Assembly: GCA_040255585.1 (NCBI GenBank) | Contig: JBDZVI010000007.1 | Coordinates: 1-64,000 of the forward strand | DNA: 64,000 nt | Direction: 5' to 3' | Source: JAAYYF01 sp040255585 | GTDB lineage: Bacteria; Deinococcota; Deinococci; Deinococcales; Trueperaceae | Shown here: positions 35,124 to 43,908 of the stretch, in pieces | Layout: the number at the start of each line of letters is the position of its first letter | Numbering within the stretch: position 1 is the stretch's first letter | Notes under the pieces: generated by a model | What the model was told of the DNA's origin: nothing | Seen by the model: the letters and a program-made list of their open reading frames with translations, nothing else | Databases searched by the model: none | Made by a program: the position numbers and the translations under genes

Positions 35124-36593
35124 GTGAAGCTGCGGCTGCAACTAACGATAGTCTTTGGCGCCTTCATCGCGGCCATCCTGTCCGCGGTGGCGGTGTCGGT
35201 CTACGTGCTCACGGAGCGCTCCCTCAGCGTCGCCATCACCGACAGGGCGGAGCGCGCGCTCGGGGAGCTGACGAGCGGGACCTCGACCATCGATCAGGGC
35301 CTGCAGAAGCTGCCCAGCGACACCTACTACCAGATCCTCATCATCGGGCTGGCCGGCCGCGTCCCCGAGAGCATCACCAGCTTGCGGAGCGGCGTCACCT
35401 ACAAGTCCAACACCAGCCTCATCGGCACGCTCTCCGACGCGGCCGCCCAGACCCTCCTCGCCACCGGCGAGGTCAGGGAGGTGGTCAACTCCAAAGGTGA
35501 GCGGATCCAGGTGCTCGCGAGGCTCGCTGCCATCACCTTCCCGGCACAGGACAGCACCGTGCAGGCCGCCTTCCTCGTCGGCATCAGGGCGTCGTTGATG
35601 GCGAGGACCCTCGACCAGCTCGCGCGCGACCTCATCGCCACCGTCCTGATCGCCTTCCTCGTGTTCGCTCTGGGCGTGTGGCTCCTCTCGGAACGCGTCC
35701 TGGGGCCGCTCAAGCGCGTCACCGCGGCGGCCTCGAAGGTCTCCGGCTCCGAGCTGGGGCAACGCGTGCCGGTCCCCACCAACCGCGACGAGATCCGTGA
35801 ACTGGGCGTGACCATCAACCACATGCTCGACCGGCTGCAGGAGTCGTTCGAGACGCAGCGGCGCTTCACGGCCGACGCCAGCCACGAGCTGCGCACGCCC
35901 GTCACGGCCATCGGCGGTCACGTTAACTACCTCCTGAGGCGCACCGGGCCGACCCCCGACCAGGTCGAGTCCCTCGAGGTCATCAGGCGCGAGAGCGAGC
36001 GCATGGCGAAGCTGGTCAACGACCTGCTCGAACTCGCCCGCGCCGACGCCGGGTTCACCGTGCACCTCGAGCCGATGAACCTCGTCGAGGTCGTGGAGGC
36101 CGTCAAGCAGGAGGTCGCACCCGTCGCGGGCGGCTCGAAGATCCACGTGCGCAGCTCCACCCCGCTCGCGGAGGTGATGGGCGACTTCACCCGCCTCAAG
36201 CAGGTCGTACTCAACCTCGTCCAGAACGCGCTCAACGCCGGCGCCAAGAACGTGACGGTGAGCCTGCGCCCCGAGCGCTCCCAGGTGCACCTCGAGGTCC
36301 TCGACGACGGCGCCGGCATCCCGGCCGAGGCGTTGCCGCACCTCTTCGAGCGCTTCTTCCGCGTTGACGGCGCGCGCTCCACGCGCGGCAACGGCAGCGG
36401 CCTCGGGCTCGCCATCGTCAAGTGGATCGTCCAGCAGCACGGGGGCAGCGTCGACGTCGAGTCGCGCCTCGGCGAGGGCACCGTCTTCACCGTCAACCTG
36501 CCCGCGCTCGAGGTCAGGAACACCATGGACCTCGCCACCAACGTGCGCGCCACGCTCGTAGAGAACGTCATCGCGCGCGTCAGGCCCCAGTAG
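35124..36593 (+). CDS. sensor histidine kinase
   Basis: 489 residues. Two membrane segments (residues about 5-27 and 170-190) enclose a 140-residue extracytoplasmic sensor domain without recognisable motif. A HAMP linker follows, then the HisKA box with ADASHELRTPVTAIGGHV (phospho-His near residue 254). The ATPase domain has N-box VLNLVQNALNAG, DDGAGIPAEALPHLFERFFR and GSGLGLAIVKWIVQQHGG. It pairs with the upstream response regulator. The GTG 35124 has only a weak GGGCGGG site, but the hydrophobic anchor begins at once. It converges on purM with a 5-base gap. Confidence 0.93.
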   Translation: MKLRLQLTIVFGAFIAAILSAVAVSVYVLTERSLSVAITDRAERALGELTSGTSTIDQGLQKLPSDTYYQILIIGLAGRVPESITSLRSGVTYKSNTSLIGTLSDAAAQTLLATGEVREVVNSKGERIQVLARLAAITFPAQDSTVQAAFLVGIRASLMARTLDQLARDLIATVLIAFLVFALGVWLLSERVLGPLKRVTAAASKVSGSELGQRVPVPTNRDEIRELGVTINHMLDRLQESFETQRRFTADASHELRTPVTAIGGHVNYLLRRTGPTPDQVESLEVIRRESERMAKLVNDLLELARADAGFTVHLEPMNLVEVVEAVKQEVAPVAGGSKIHVRSSTPLAEVMGDFTRLKQVVLNLVQNALNAGAKNVTVSLRPERSQVHLEVLDDGAGIPAEALPHLFERFFRVDGARSTRGNGSGLGLAIVKWIVQQHGGSVDVESRLGEGTVFTVNLPALEVRNTMDLATNVRATLVENVIARVRPQ

Positions 36594-36598
36594 CCCGC

Positions 36599-37660
36599 TT
36601 ACTCGAGACGGACCCCGGAGCCGGGGACGACCTCGCCGATCCGGTGCAGCCGTGCCCAAGCTCCGGCGGGCGATAGGGCGACCAGCTCCCCGACCTCCTT
36701 CACGGCGGTCGGGGAGACTACCAGCACGAAGCCGACCCCCATGTTGAAGGCCGAGTACGCGTCGTCCTCGCGGACGTCGCCCAAGGCGACCAGGTGCTCG
36801 AAGATGGCGGGCACGGGCCAACTGCCCCTGCGCACGACCGCCCCGAGCCCGGTCGGCAGGCTGCGTGGCAGGTTCCCCGGCAGGCCGCCTCCCGTGATAT
36901 GCGCCATGGCCTTGACGAGGCCCGCGGCTAGCAGCGGACGCACGGCGGGCAGGAAGCTCCGGTGCTCCGCCATGAGCGCGGCGCCGACGGTGCGCTCGTC
37001 GGCGTCGCCCGGCAGGGGAGATGCGAGCCCGCCCCCCGAGAGAACGAGGTGCCGCGCCAGGCTGAAACCGTTCGTCTGCAGCCCGCCGGACTCGAAGGCG
37101 AGCAGCACGTCGCCCTCCGCGACGCCGGAGCCGTCGACGATGGCCGCCCGCTCGACGATGCCGACGATGGTCCCCGCGACGTCTAGCTGGCCGGGTACGT
37201 AGACGCCGGGCATCTCGGCCGTCTCGCCCCCGAGCAGGGCCATACCCGCCTCCCGGCACGCTTCCGCCACGCCGGTAACGACTTCCGCCACGACGTCGGG
37301 TTCGAGACGCGAGGACGCCACGTAATCGAGGAAGAAGAGCGGCTCCGCCCCCTGGACGAGGATGTCGTTGACGCAGTGGTTGACGAGGTCGCGCCCGATC
37401 TGCCGCAACCGGCCGGTGGCCGCCGCTATCACCGTCTTGGTACCGACGCCGTCCGTCGAGGCGACCAGCGTCGGCTCGCGCATGCCTCCCGGCAAGGCGA
37501 ACAGCCCGCCGAAGGCGCCGAGTCCGCGTATCACCCCCGGCGTGTACGTGCTCGCCACGGCGGCGCCGATGCGCGCCAGCGCCTCGTCGGCCGCCCCCAG
37601 GTCCACCCCGGCGGCCTTGTACGCCCCGCTCCGATCGTCGGTAAGGTCTCCCGCAGCCAT
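36599..37660 (-). CDS. purM: phosphoribosylformylglycinamidine cyclo-ligase PurM
   Basis: 353 residues. AIR-synthase motifs are DGVGTKTVIAA, the GRDLVNHCVNDILVQGAEPLFF active-site stretch, ALLGGETAEMPGVY, SGGLQTNGFSLAR and HITGGGLPGNLPR. It catalyses the fifth step of purine synthesis, closing the imidazole ring with ATP. ATG 37660 is the start: it is preceded by TACGAT six bases away and no Shine-Dalgarno, whereas an upstream in-frame start would lie beyond the promoter. Divergent from priA; 67 bases separate the start codons. Confidence 0.96.
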   Translation of the reverse strand: MAAGDLTDDRSGAYKAAGVDLGAADEALARIGAAVASTYTPGVIRGLGAFGGLFALPGGMREPTLVASTDGVGTKTVIAAATGRLRQIGRDLVNHCVNDILVQGAEPLFFLDYVASSRLEPDVVAEVVTGVAEACREAGMALLGGETAEMPGVYVPGQLDVAGTIVGIVERAAIVDGSGVAEGDVLLAFESGGLQTNGFSLARHLVLSGGGLASPLPGDADERTVGAALMAEHRSFLPAVRPLLAAGLVKAMAHITGGGLPGNLPRSLPTGLGAVVRRGSWPVPAIFEHLVALGDVREDDAYSAFNMGVGFVLVVSPTAVKEVGELVALSPAGAWARLHRIGEVVPGSGVRLE

Positions 37661-37672
37661 GGGCGCATCGTA
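37660..37672 (-). promoter_or_regulatory. leaderless promoter -10 box for purM
   Basis: TACGAT (37672-37667, minus strand) lies 6 bases before ATG 37660. Confidence 0.6.
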
Positions 37673-37714
37673 ACTGCCCGTCGCCCGCCGCCGTCCGGCG
37701 CGGCGGGCGGTGGC

Positions 37715-37728
37715 TAGACTTGGGGAAG
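37715..37728 (+). promoter_or_regulatory. leaderless promoter -10 box for priA
   Basis: TAGACT (37715-37720) lies 7 bases before GTG 37728. An upstream in-frame GTG at 37710 would precede this box. Confidence 0.6.
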
Positions 37729-40076
37729 TGCCGTCAGCCATCGACGTCCTCCTCCCCCTGCCGATAGGCCAGTTGACCTACCTGCCGCCGGTCGCGGGGC
37801 GGTCGGCCCAGGACGACGACGCGGTGATGCCCGCCCCCGGCCAGCGCGTGGTGGTGCCATGGCAGGCCGGCGTGCGCATCGGGATAGTGATCGACGTCAG
37901 GACTGTCGACGCCGGCAGGGGCTTGGAGCTCAGGCATGCCGTCCAGACGCTGGAGTCCCGACCCTGGCTTACGCGGGCCGGCCTGGCCACCACCCTGCAG
38001 CTGGCGCGGCACTCCGGGGTGCCGGCCGGTCTCGTGCTCGCGACCCTCAACCCACCGGGACTGCAGCAGGAGCTGGATCATCAGGTCCGCGTCCACGCGG
38101 GGGCTGACGACTACTTGAGTGCCATGGCAACGCCGCTCAAGCAGTCCGTGACCTGGCAGGAAGGCTGGAGCGAGTGGCTGCCGGCCGCCGCCGTGCCTGC
38201 CAAGGGCCTGGAGGAGCTGCGTCGGCAGGGCCTGGTCGACGAGCGCGTACTGCCCGTAGTGCCGACCAGGACCGTGCTCGTCCCCGCGCGCGAACCCGAC
38301 GACGAGCTGGAGGGCGCCAGGCGCCTGGCCCAGCGCATCGCCCTCGAGCGCCTCTGGGAGGTGGGCGAGGCGCCGAGCGCCGCCGCCCTGGCGGAGGAGG
38401 CCGAAGTGGGGGTCAGCGCCGTGCGGGCGCTCGTCACCAAGGGTTACGCCGAGTACGCCGAAGTACCGGCCGAGGAGCCGCCGCTCCGACTACCGGTGCC
38501 CGCGGCCACGCCGCTGCCCGCCGTGGGCGCGAGCGTGCCGTCCGGAGACGGTGCGCCGTCAGGGGACGGTGCGCCGTCAGGGGACGGCGCGGTCGTGGGC
38601 GGCACGCGGGCCATGCGGTTGGCCGCCCTCGTGCCGCGCCTCGCCGAGGACCTGCGCGCGGGCACTAGCGTCCTCGTGCTCGCCCCGGAGACCGCCATGG
38701 CGGCCGAGACCGCGGCGCGACTGGCCACCGTCCTGCCGACGAGCCTCCTGACCGGTGAGGCCCCCGACCGAGGGAGACTGCGCCTGTGGCGCGAGCTGGC
38801 AGGCGCCGCCCCCCAGGTGCTGGTCGGCACGTACATCGCGCTCCTCGCCCCCCTCGAAGCGCTCGGCAGGATCGTCGTCCTGGAGGCCGCCAGCCCGGCG
38901 TACAAGCTGCAGTCCGGGTCGCGCACGCTCGTGTCGAAGGCCGCCCGGATGGCCGCCAAGGCGGCCGGCGTCCCACTGACGCTCCTCGACCTCGTGGCCG
39001 GACCGGACCTCCTCGCGCAGGTACCGCGCGGCTCCCGCGTCGACCTCCCGCTGCCTGCGCTCCGCCTGCACGTCGCCGACCTCAACGACAGCGGGAACTG
39101 GCCCGTCCACCCCGACCTGACGCGCACGCTGAGGCAGGTCGTGGAGCGGGAGCGCCAGGCGCTCATCCTGGCGCCACGCCGGGGCTACTCCGGCTCGCTC
39201 GGCTGCTCCGAGTGCGGTTGGCAGGCGCCCTGCCCCAACTGCGACCTCACGTTGCGCTACCACCGCGACGAGGCCGTGCTCAGGTGTCACCAATGCGGTC
39301 ACGAGGAGCGCCCGCCGCAACGGTGCCCAGCGTGCGGAGGCACGTCGATCGGCCCGTTGCGGGGTGCAGGAACGCAATGGGTGGCCGACCAGCTCCGCAA
39401 GAGCCTAGGTGGCTTCCCCGTCTACCGGTACGACAAGGACCACCGTGACGATCCCGGCGCGCTGCTGGCCGGCGCCCCCGGTGTGATCGTCGGCACCCAG
39501 GCGCTCCTGGGCCTGCCGCCCCTACCGGAACTCTCGCTCATCGGCGTCACCCACTTCGACACGCACCTGGCCGCGGCCGACTTCCGGGCCGAGGAGGAGG
39601 CAACGCGCACGCTCCTACGGCTCGCGGAACTGAGCGGCGGACGAAGGCCCCTCATGGTCGTGCAGACGCACTCGCCCGACCACGAGCTGCTTACCGCCCT
39701 GGCCGCCCCTGACGCCGCCGGCGCGATCGAGGTCCTGGTCGGCAAGCAGCTCGCGCGGCGCAAGCGTTTCGGCTACCCGCCCTTCGCGAGCCTCGCCAAG
39801 CTGCAGTTCTCGGCTCCCGACCGCGGCAGCGCTCTCGCCGCGGCGCAGCTCGCGGCCGATACCCTTCTCACCGGCGGCGCCGGACCCGACGAGGTGCTCG
39901 GCCCGGCGAGCGCGCCGGTGGAGCGCCTCAAGGGGCGCTACCTCTACCAACTCCTCCTGCGCGCCGAGGACGACGTCAGGCTCGAGGAGCTGCTCGCCCG
40001 GACGCCGCAGCGGTACCCGGGCGCGAGGCTGGCCATCGACGTCGACCCGAGCGACGTCGGCGCTTTCCTGGATTGA
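37728..40076 (+). CDS. priA: primosomal protein PriA, degenerate (pseudohelicase) form
   Basis: 782 residues. The N-terminal 3'-DNA-binding domain (LPIGQLTYLPP), winged helix, zinc region and C-terminal domain are all recognisable. The zinc region, about residues 490-545, has eight cysteines in CSEC, CPNC, CHQC and CPAC pairs. The helicase core has lost its ATPase motifs: where GxTGSGKT is expected (about residue 290) the sequence reads VVGGTRAMRL, and where the DEEH box is expected it reads IVVLEAASPAYKL. Deinococcus radiodurans PriA is known to be such a pseudohelicase, so this is a lineage feature and not decay. It should still bind forks and load the replicative helicase. A three-unit SGDGAP repeat sits just before the lost Walker A site. 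Confidence 0.93.
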   Translation: MPSAIDVLLPLPIGQLTYLPPVAGRSAQDDDAVMPAPGQRVVVPWQAGVRIGIVIDVRTVDAGRGLELRHAVQTLESRPWLTRAGLATTLQLARHSGVPAGLVLATLNPPGLQQELDHQVRVHAGADDYLSAMATPLKQSVTWQEGWSEWLPAAAVPAKGLEELRRQGLVDERVLPVVPTRTVLVPAREPDDELEGARRLAQRIALERLWEVGEAPSAAALAEEAEVGVSAVRALVTKGYAEYAEVPAEEPPLRLPVPAATPLPAVGASVPSGDGAPSGDGAPSGDGAVVGGTRAMRLAALVPRLAEDLRAGTSVLVLAPETAMAAETAARLATVLPTSLLTGEAPDRGRLRLWRELAGAAPQVLVGTYIALLAPLEALGRIVVLEAASPAYKLQSGSRTLVSKAARMAAKAAGVPLTLLDLVAGPDLLAQVPRGSRVDLPLPALRLHVADLNDSGNWPVHPDLTRTLRQVVERERQALILAPRRGYSGSLGCSECGWQAPCPNCDLTLRYHRDEAVLRCHQCGHEERPPQRCPACGGTSIGPLRGAGTQWVADQLRKSLGGFPVYRYDKDHRDDPGALLAGAPGVIVGTQALLGLPPLPELSLIGVTHFDTHLAAADFRAEEEATRTLLRLAELSGGRRPLMVVQTHSPDHELLTALAAPDAAGAIEVLVGKQLARRKRFGYPPFASLAKLQFSAPDRGSALAAAQLAADTLLTGGAGPDEVLGPASAPVERLKGRYLYQLLLRAEDDVRLEELLARTPQRYPGARLAIDVDPSDVGAFLD
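38538..38591. repeat. 18-bp tandem repeat in priA, three units
   Basis: Three in-frame units encode PSGDGA three times, starting at 38538, 38556 and 38574. Units two and three differ at one base. The repeat forms a flexible linker between the winged helix and the degenerate helicase core. Confidence 0.85.
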
Positions 40077-40111
40077 GGAGCGACGCCGGGCGCCAAGCTC
40101 TCACTTCCGAC

Positions 40112-40117
40112 GGATAA
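40112..40117 (+). promoter_or_regulatory. candidate -10 box for smpB
   Basis: TAAGAT, 24 bases before the smpB start. It leaves room for a short leader containing the TAGGAG ribosome binding site, in contrast to the leaderless genes. Confidence 0.4.
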
Positions 40118-40141
40118 GATGTCGCCCGGTAGGAGACCGGC

Positions 40142-40585
40142 ATGCTTCGCAACAGGCGCGCTTCCCACGACTACGAACTCCTGGAGACCTTCGAGGCCGG
40201 CATGGAACTGACCGGCAGCGAGGTGAAGTCGCTTCGGCAGGGGGGCGGCTCCATCGCCGAGGCCTACGCGCGCGTCGTCGGCGGCGAGGTCTTCGTCGAG
40301 AACATGACCATCCCGATCTACCAGGAAGCCAGCTACAACAACCACGAGCCGACCAGGCGCAGGCGCCTGCTGCTCAACGCCAAGGAGATCGAGGAGATCT
40401 CCAAGGGGCTCGAGCGCAGGGGGCTCACGCTCGTCCCGCTCAAGCTCTACTTCAAGGACGGCTGGGCGAAGCTCGAGGTAGCCCTGGCGCGCGGCAAGAA
40501 GCTGCACGACAAACGCGACGACGCGGCGAAGAAGGACGCCAAGCGCGAGATAGACAGGCAACTCGCCAGGTCGGGTCGGAAGTGA
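40142..40585 (+). CDS. smpB: tmRNA-binding protein SmpB
   Basis: 147 residues, normal length. It contains NRRASHDYELLETFEAGMELTGSEVKSLR (given here in two conserved halves, NRRASHDYELLETFEAG and MELTGSEVKSLR), NHEPTRRRRLLLNAKEIEE, LVPLKLYFKDGWAKLEVALA and a basic C-terminal tail. It delivers tmRNA to stalled ribosomes. A TAGGAG ribosome binding site lies about 8 bases before ATG 40142. The next gene overlaps its stop codon. Confidence 0.97.
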   Translation: MLRNRRASHDYELLETFEAGMELTGSEVKSLRQGGGSIAEAYARVVGGEVFVENMTIPIYQEASYNNHEPTRRRRLLLNAKEIEEISKGLERRGLTLVPLKLYFKDGWAKLEVALARGKKLHDKRDDAAKKDAKREIDRQLARSGRK

Positions 40586-41982
40586 GCGCTGTCGGGCCAG
40601 GTCGCCTGGCGCGCCCCCTGATCGCCGGCCTGCTCTTCCTGGTCTGCGCGCTCGCGTTCGCCGAGCCGCGCCTGCTCGTCAACGGCCGCGACATAGCCGC
40701 GAACACCACCGAGCTGGTGAGGGGCACGAGCTACGCGCCAGGCGCCGCCCTCGCGCGCGCGCTCGGCGCCGAGCTTACGAACGACTTGGGGCGCGGCATC
40801 GCCTCGCTTCAGGTGGGCGGCCGCGTCATGCAGCTCTCGCTGGTGGGCGAGCCGCCGACCGGCGACGCCGCGACGCCGGCCGTGTGGCTCGACGGCCGCG
40901 CCGTGGCCGGAGGACCGGCCGTCATGAGGAACGGCGAGGTGTTCCTGCCCGTGAAGGCCGTGGCGGAGGCGTTGGGAGCAAGCGTCACCTACCTGGCCGA
41001 CGACGACACCGTCATGGTCGTGCAGCCGAGGGCGCGCCTCACGGCCATCCGGGTTCAGGAGCGCGGCGGTGAGCGCGTGGAACTGAGCCTCAGCGCCCTC
41101 GTGCGCTACTCCACCTTCTACAACGAACCGCTGGCCACCCTGCACGTGTACCTGGAGCGGACCGACGTCGAGACGCGCCTGCCGGCGGTAGAGGGCCAGG
41201 CCTTCTCGAGCGCGACGGCCGCCGCGGCGGCGGGGGCGACCGAGGTGAGGATCCAGCTGGAACCCGGCGTGGCCTATCGCGTGTACGCGGTGCCGGACGG
41301 TCGCGGTTTCAGGCTCAACGTGGCGCTGGGGGTCGCCGCCGGGGAGGTCGAATCCGACCGGGTCCGCGTCGTGCTCGACCCGGGCCACGGGGGCTCGGAC
41401 CAGGGGATCGTCACGCCCGGGTTCGGCAGCGAGGCCACACTGACCCTCGCCTTCGCCGAGCGTCTCGCAGCCGCGCTCGAGGGCCGAGGCATGCGCGTCA
41501 CGCTCACGCGCACCCTCGACGCTCCCGTGGAACAGGCCGAGCGCGAGCGGCTCGGGGTCGGCGCCGACCTCTTCCTCTCCTTCCACGTGGCGCCCGTGGA
41601 ACTCGGCGAGTTTCGCGCCTACTACCTTGGCGCGGCCGCCAACGTGACCAGCCTCGACATGGCCGTGAGGGAGAACGCGGCCGCCGCGCTGCGCGACGAC
41701 ACCACGGACGCGCTCAGGCGCGAGCTCCTGCTCGGCCTCGTGCCCGATCTTGACGTCGGGAGGCGCATCTCCGAGGCGCTCGCTGGCAGGCTCTTCGCCG
41801 TCGGTGGCTACCGGGCGGAGGTCCTCACCAGCGCGCCCCTCCAGGTCCTCGGTGGCGCGGCGGGCCGCGGGGTGCTGCTCGAGTTCTCCGCCGCCGACCT
41901 CGCTTCGGACGGCTTGCCCGATCGGTTCGCCGACGCCATCGAGCAGCTCGCGCGCGAAGGCGGTCTCGGTGCGGCGCGCTGA
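40582..41982 (+). CDS. N-acetylmuramoyl-L-alanine amidase (Amidase_3) with copper-amine-oxidase-like N-terminal domain
   Basis: 466 residues. A signal peptide (LIAGLLFLVCALAFA) is followed by a substrate-free beta domain of the Cu-amine-oxidase N-terminal type (RLLVNGRDI, FLPVKAVAEALGASVTYL). The zinc amidase domain starts at VVLDPGHGGSDQGIVTPG (first His ligand), has the Glu of FGSEATLTLAFAERL, FLSFHVAPVE (second His) and ends VLLEFSAADLAS. It cuts the MurNAc-L-Ala bond in peptidoglycan outside the membrane. GTG 40582 overlaps the smpB stop by four bases. Confidence 0.9.
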   Translation: MSAVGPGRLARPLIAGLLFLVCALAFAEPRLLVNGRDIAANTTELVRGTSYAPGAALARALGAELTNDLGRGIASLQVGGRVMQLSLVGEPPTGDAATPAVWLDGRAVAGGPAVMRNGEVFLPVKAVAEALGASVTYLADDDTVMVVQPRARLTAIRVQERGGERVELSLSALVRYSTFYNEPLATLHVYLERTDVETRLPAVEGQAFSSATAAAAAGATEVRIQLEPGVAYRVYAVPDGRGFRLNVALGVAAGEVESDRVRVVLDPGHGGSDQGIVTPGFGSEATLTLAFAERLAAALEGRGMRVTLTRTLDAPVEQAERERLGVGADLFLSFHVAPVELGEFRAYYLGAAANVTSLDMAVRENAAAALRDDTTDALRRELLLGLVPDLDVGRRISEALAGRLFAVGGYRAEVLTSAPLQVLGGAAGRGVLLEFSAADLASDGLPDRFADAIEQLAREGGLGAAR

Positions 41983-42586
41983 GCCGCTACGCCCTGGCGC
42001 GGTGGCGTCCGCCGAGCCAGACCCGGGCCAAGGTCGGGCGCGCCCGATCTGGCTGCGCCTAGCCGCCGCCGTCGCTACCCCGCAGGTGCTCATCGCCGCC
42101 ATCCTCGCCGGAGGCGCCCTCGCGCTGATCAAGCCTCAACGCCAGGGTCAGGGAGCGGCGCAGGGGGTGATAGAGCGTTCCGTGCCGGAGCAGGAGCCGG
42201 TGGCCCAGGACGTCAGGATCGTCACCGTAGACGAGGACGGGCTGGAACGGATAAGGACCGTCAACCTCGCCCTGCCCGCGGGGGCGTCGCAGCGCCTGGC
42301 GGCCGTCCTCGCCGCCCTACGCGACGAACTGGTGCAAGAGGGCATATGGCCGAGCGACGTCCCCGCCCCCCGCGTGTTCGTGGAGACCCGCGACAGGCGC
42401 ACCGTCGCCGTGATCGATATGGCCGTACCCGCTGGCAGCGCAGTGAGCGTGTCGCAGGAACTGGCGCTGCTCCGCTCGCTCACCGCCACGGCCGAGGCGG
42501 GCGGAGCGCTCGACGTGCGCTTCTTGCGCAACGGCGAGCCTGCCGGGACCCTGCTCGAGCACGTGGCGGTGCCGGCGGACCTCTAG
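41969..42586 (+). CDS. GerMN-domain membrane-anchored protein
   Basis: 205 residues with one membrane segment near residues 38-56 (VATPQVLIAAILAGGALALI). The C-terminal domain has the GerMN pattern (LALPAGASQRLAAVLAALRDEL, VFVETRDRRTVAVIDMAVP, SVSQELALLRSLTATA). The domain occurs in spore-germination protein GerM and in wall-associated lipoproteins of non-sporeformers. I chose GTG 41969 because a GAAGG site lies 8 bases upstream and it overlaps the amidase stop; GTG 42002 is the alternative. It probably works with the amidase on the cell wall. Confidence 0.75.
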   Translation: MRRAEPLRPGAVASAEPDPGQGRARPIWLRLAAAVATPQVLIAAILAGGALALIKPQRQGQGAAQGVIERSVPEQEPVAQDVRIVTVDEDGLERIRTVNLALPAGASQRLAAVLAALRDELVQEGIWPSDVPAPRVFVETRDRRTVAVIDMAVPAGSAVSVSQELALLRSLTATAEAGGALDVRFLRNGEPAGTLLEHVAVPADL

Positions 42587-42609
42587 CGCCTTACGAGTTG
42601 GCGGCGCGC

Positions 42610-43908
42610 TCAGGGGTAGATGCGGGTGAGCATCCTGGGGAAGGGGATGACCTCGCGCAGGTGGTGCGCGCCCGTGACCCACGCCAGGAAGCGCTCCAAG
42701 CCCATGCCGAAGCCCGAGTGGGGCACGCTCCCGAACCGGCGCAGGTCCAGGTACCAGGCGAAGGCATCTTCCGGAAGACCGTGCTCCTCGATGCGCCGCC
42801 GCAGCAGGTCGAGGTCGTGGATGCGCTGCGACCCGCCGATGAGCTCCCCGTACCCTTCCGGTCCGATCAGGTCGGCCGCCAGCACGCGGGTCGGGTCGTC
42901 GGCCACGGGCTGCATGTAGAACGCCTTGGCGGCCGTCGGCCACTTCTCTACGAACACGGGCCGGTCGTAGCGCTCGCCCAGCATGGTCTCGTGCGGGGCG
43001 CCGAAGTCATCGCCGAACGCCAGGTTCTCGCCCTTGGTGGCCAGGTAGGCGAGCGCCTCGTCGTAGGTGATGCGCGGGAAGTCGCCGTTGGCGGTCGGCT
43101 CCAGCTTCGAGACGTCGCGGCCGAGCATCTCGAGCTCTGGGCGGCGCTTGTCGAGTACGCGGCCGACCAGGTACGCGACCATGTCCTCCTGGAGCTGCAT
43201 GTTGCCCTCGTGCTCCAGGTAGGCGATCTCGGGCTCGACCATCCAGAACTCGAGGAGGTGCCTGCGCGTCTTGCTCTTCTCCGCGCGGAACGTAGGGCCG
43301 AACGTGTAGATCTTGCCGAGGGCCAGCGCGCCGGCCTCCCCGTAGAGCTGGCCCGACTGCGACAGGTAGGCGGTCCCCTCGTCGAAGAGCGAGATCTCGA
43401 AGAGGTTGGTCGTGCCCTCCACGGCCGTCGGCATGAAGAAAGGCGCGTCGAAGCGCAGGAAGCCGCGGTCGGAGAAGAAGTCGTGTATGCCCCGCTCGAC
43501 CTCGTCGCGCACGCGCATGATGGCCCACGGCGTCTTGTGCCTGAGGTAGAGGTGGCGGTGCTCGAAGAGGAAGTCGACCCCGTGCTCCTTCGGGGTGATG
43601 GGGTAGTCGCCGCTGCGCCCGATCAGGGCGACGCTGGCGAGCCCCAGCTCGACGCCGTTGGGCGAGCGCGGGTCGGCCCTCACCTCGCCGGTGACGGCGA
43701 CCGCCGACTCCTGCGCCAGTGAACGCGCGAGCTCGAACGTGGCCTCGTCGACCTCGTTCTTGGCCAGTACGCCCTGCACGAAGCCGCTACCGTCCCTGAG
43801 CTGCAGGAAGGCGATCTTGCCGCTCGAACGGAGGCCCGTGAGCCAGCCGTTCACTTGCACCCGCTCGCCGACGTGACGCGGCAACTCCTCGATGCTGACG
43901 ATCCTCAT
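42610..43908 (-). CDS. asnS: asparaginyl-tRNA synthetase
   Basis: 432 residues. The N-terminal OB fold binds the anticodon (VQVNGWLTGLRSSGKIAFLQLRDG). Class II motif 1 lies in DEVERGIHDFFSDRGFLRFDAPFF, motif 2 in YTFGPTFRAEKSKTRRHLLEF and motif 3 in GFGMGLERFLAWV. Text such as TPKEHGVDFLFEHRHLYLRHK favours AsnRS over AspRS. It is the last gene of the hisS-aspS-HAD-asnS group. ATG 43908 overlaps the HAD stop by three bases, and the longer open frame is a shadow. Confidence 0.95.
   Translation of the reverse strand: MRIVSIEELPRHVGERVQVNGWLTGLRSSGKIAFLQLRDGSGFVQGVLAKNEVDEATFELARSLAQESAVAVTGEVRADPRSPNGVELGLASVALIGRSGDYPITPKEHGVDFLFEHRHLYLRHKTPWAIMRVRDEVERGIHDFFSDRGFLRFDAPFFMPTAVEGTTNLFEISLFDEGTAYLSQSGQLYGEAGALALGKIYTFGPTFRAEKSKTRRHLLEFWMVEPEIAYLEHEGNMQLQEDMVAYLVGRVLDKRRPELEMLGRDVSKLEPTANGDFPRITYDEALAYLATKGENLAFGDDFGAPHETMLGERYDRPVFVEKWPTAAKAFYMQPVADDPTRVLAADLIGPEGYGELIGGSQRIHDLDLLRRRIEEHGLPEDAFAWYLDLRRFGSVPHSGFGMGLERFLAWVTGAHHLREVIPFPRMLTRIYP

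Noticed and set aside
37728..40076. PriA as a decaying pseudogene because its ATPase motifs are missing
   Set aside because: The frame is intact over 782 codons, the zinc site and other domains are conserved, and loss of ATPase motifs is known for Deinococcus PriA.
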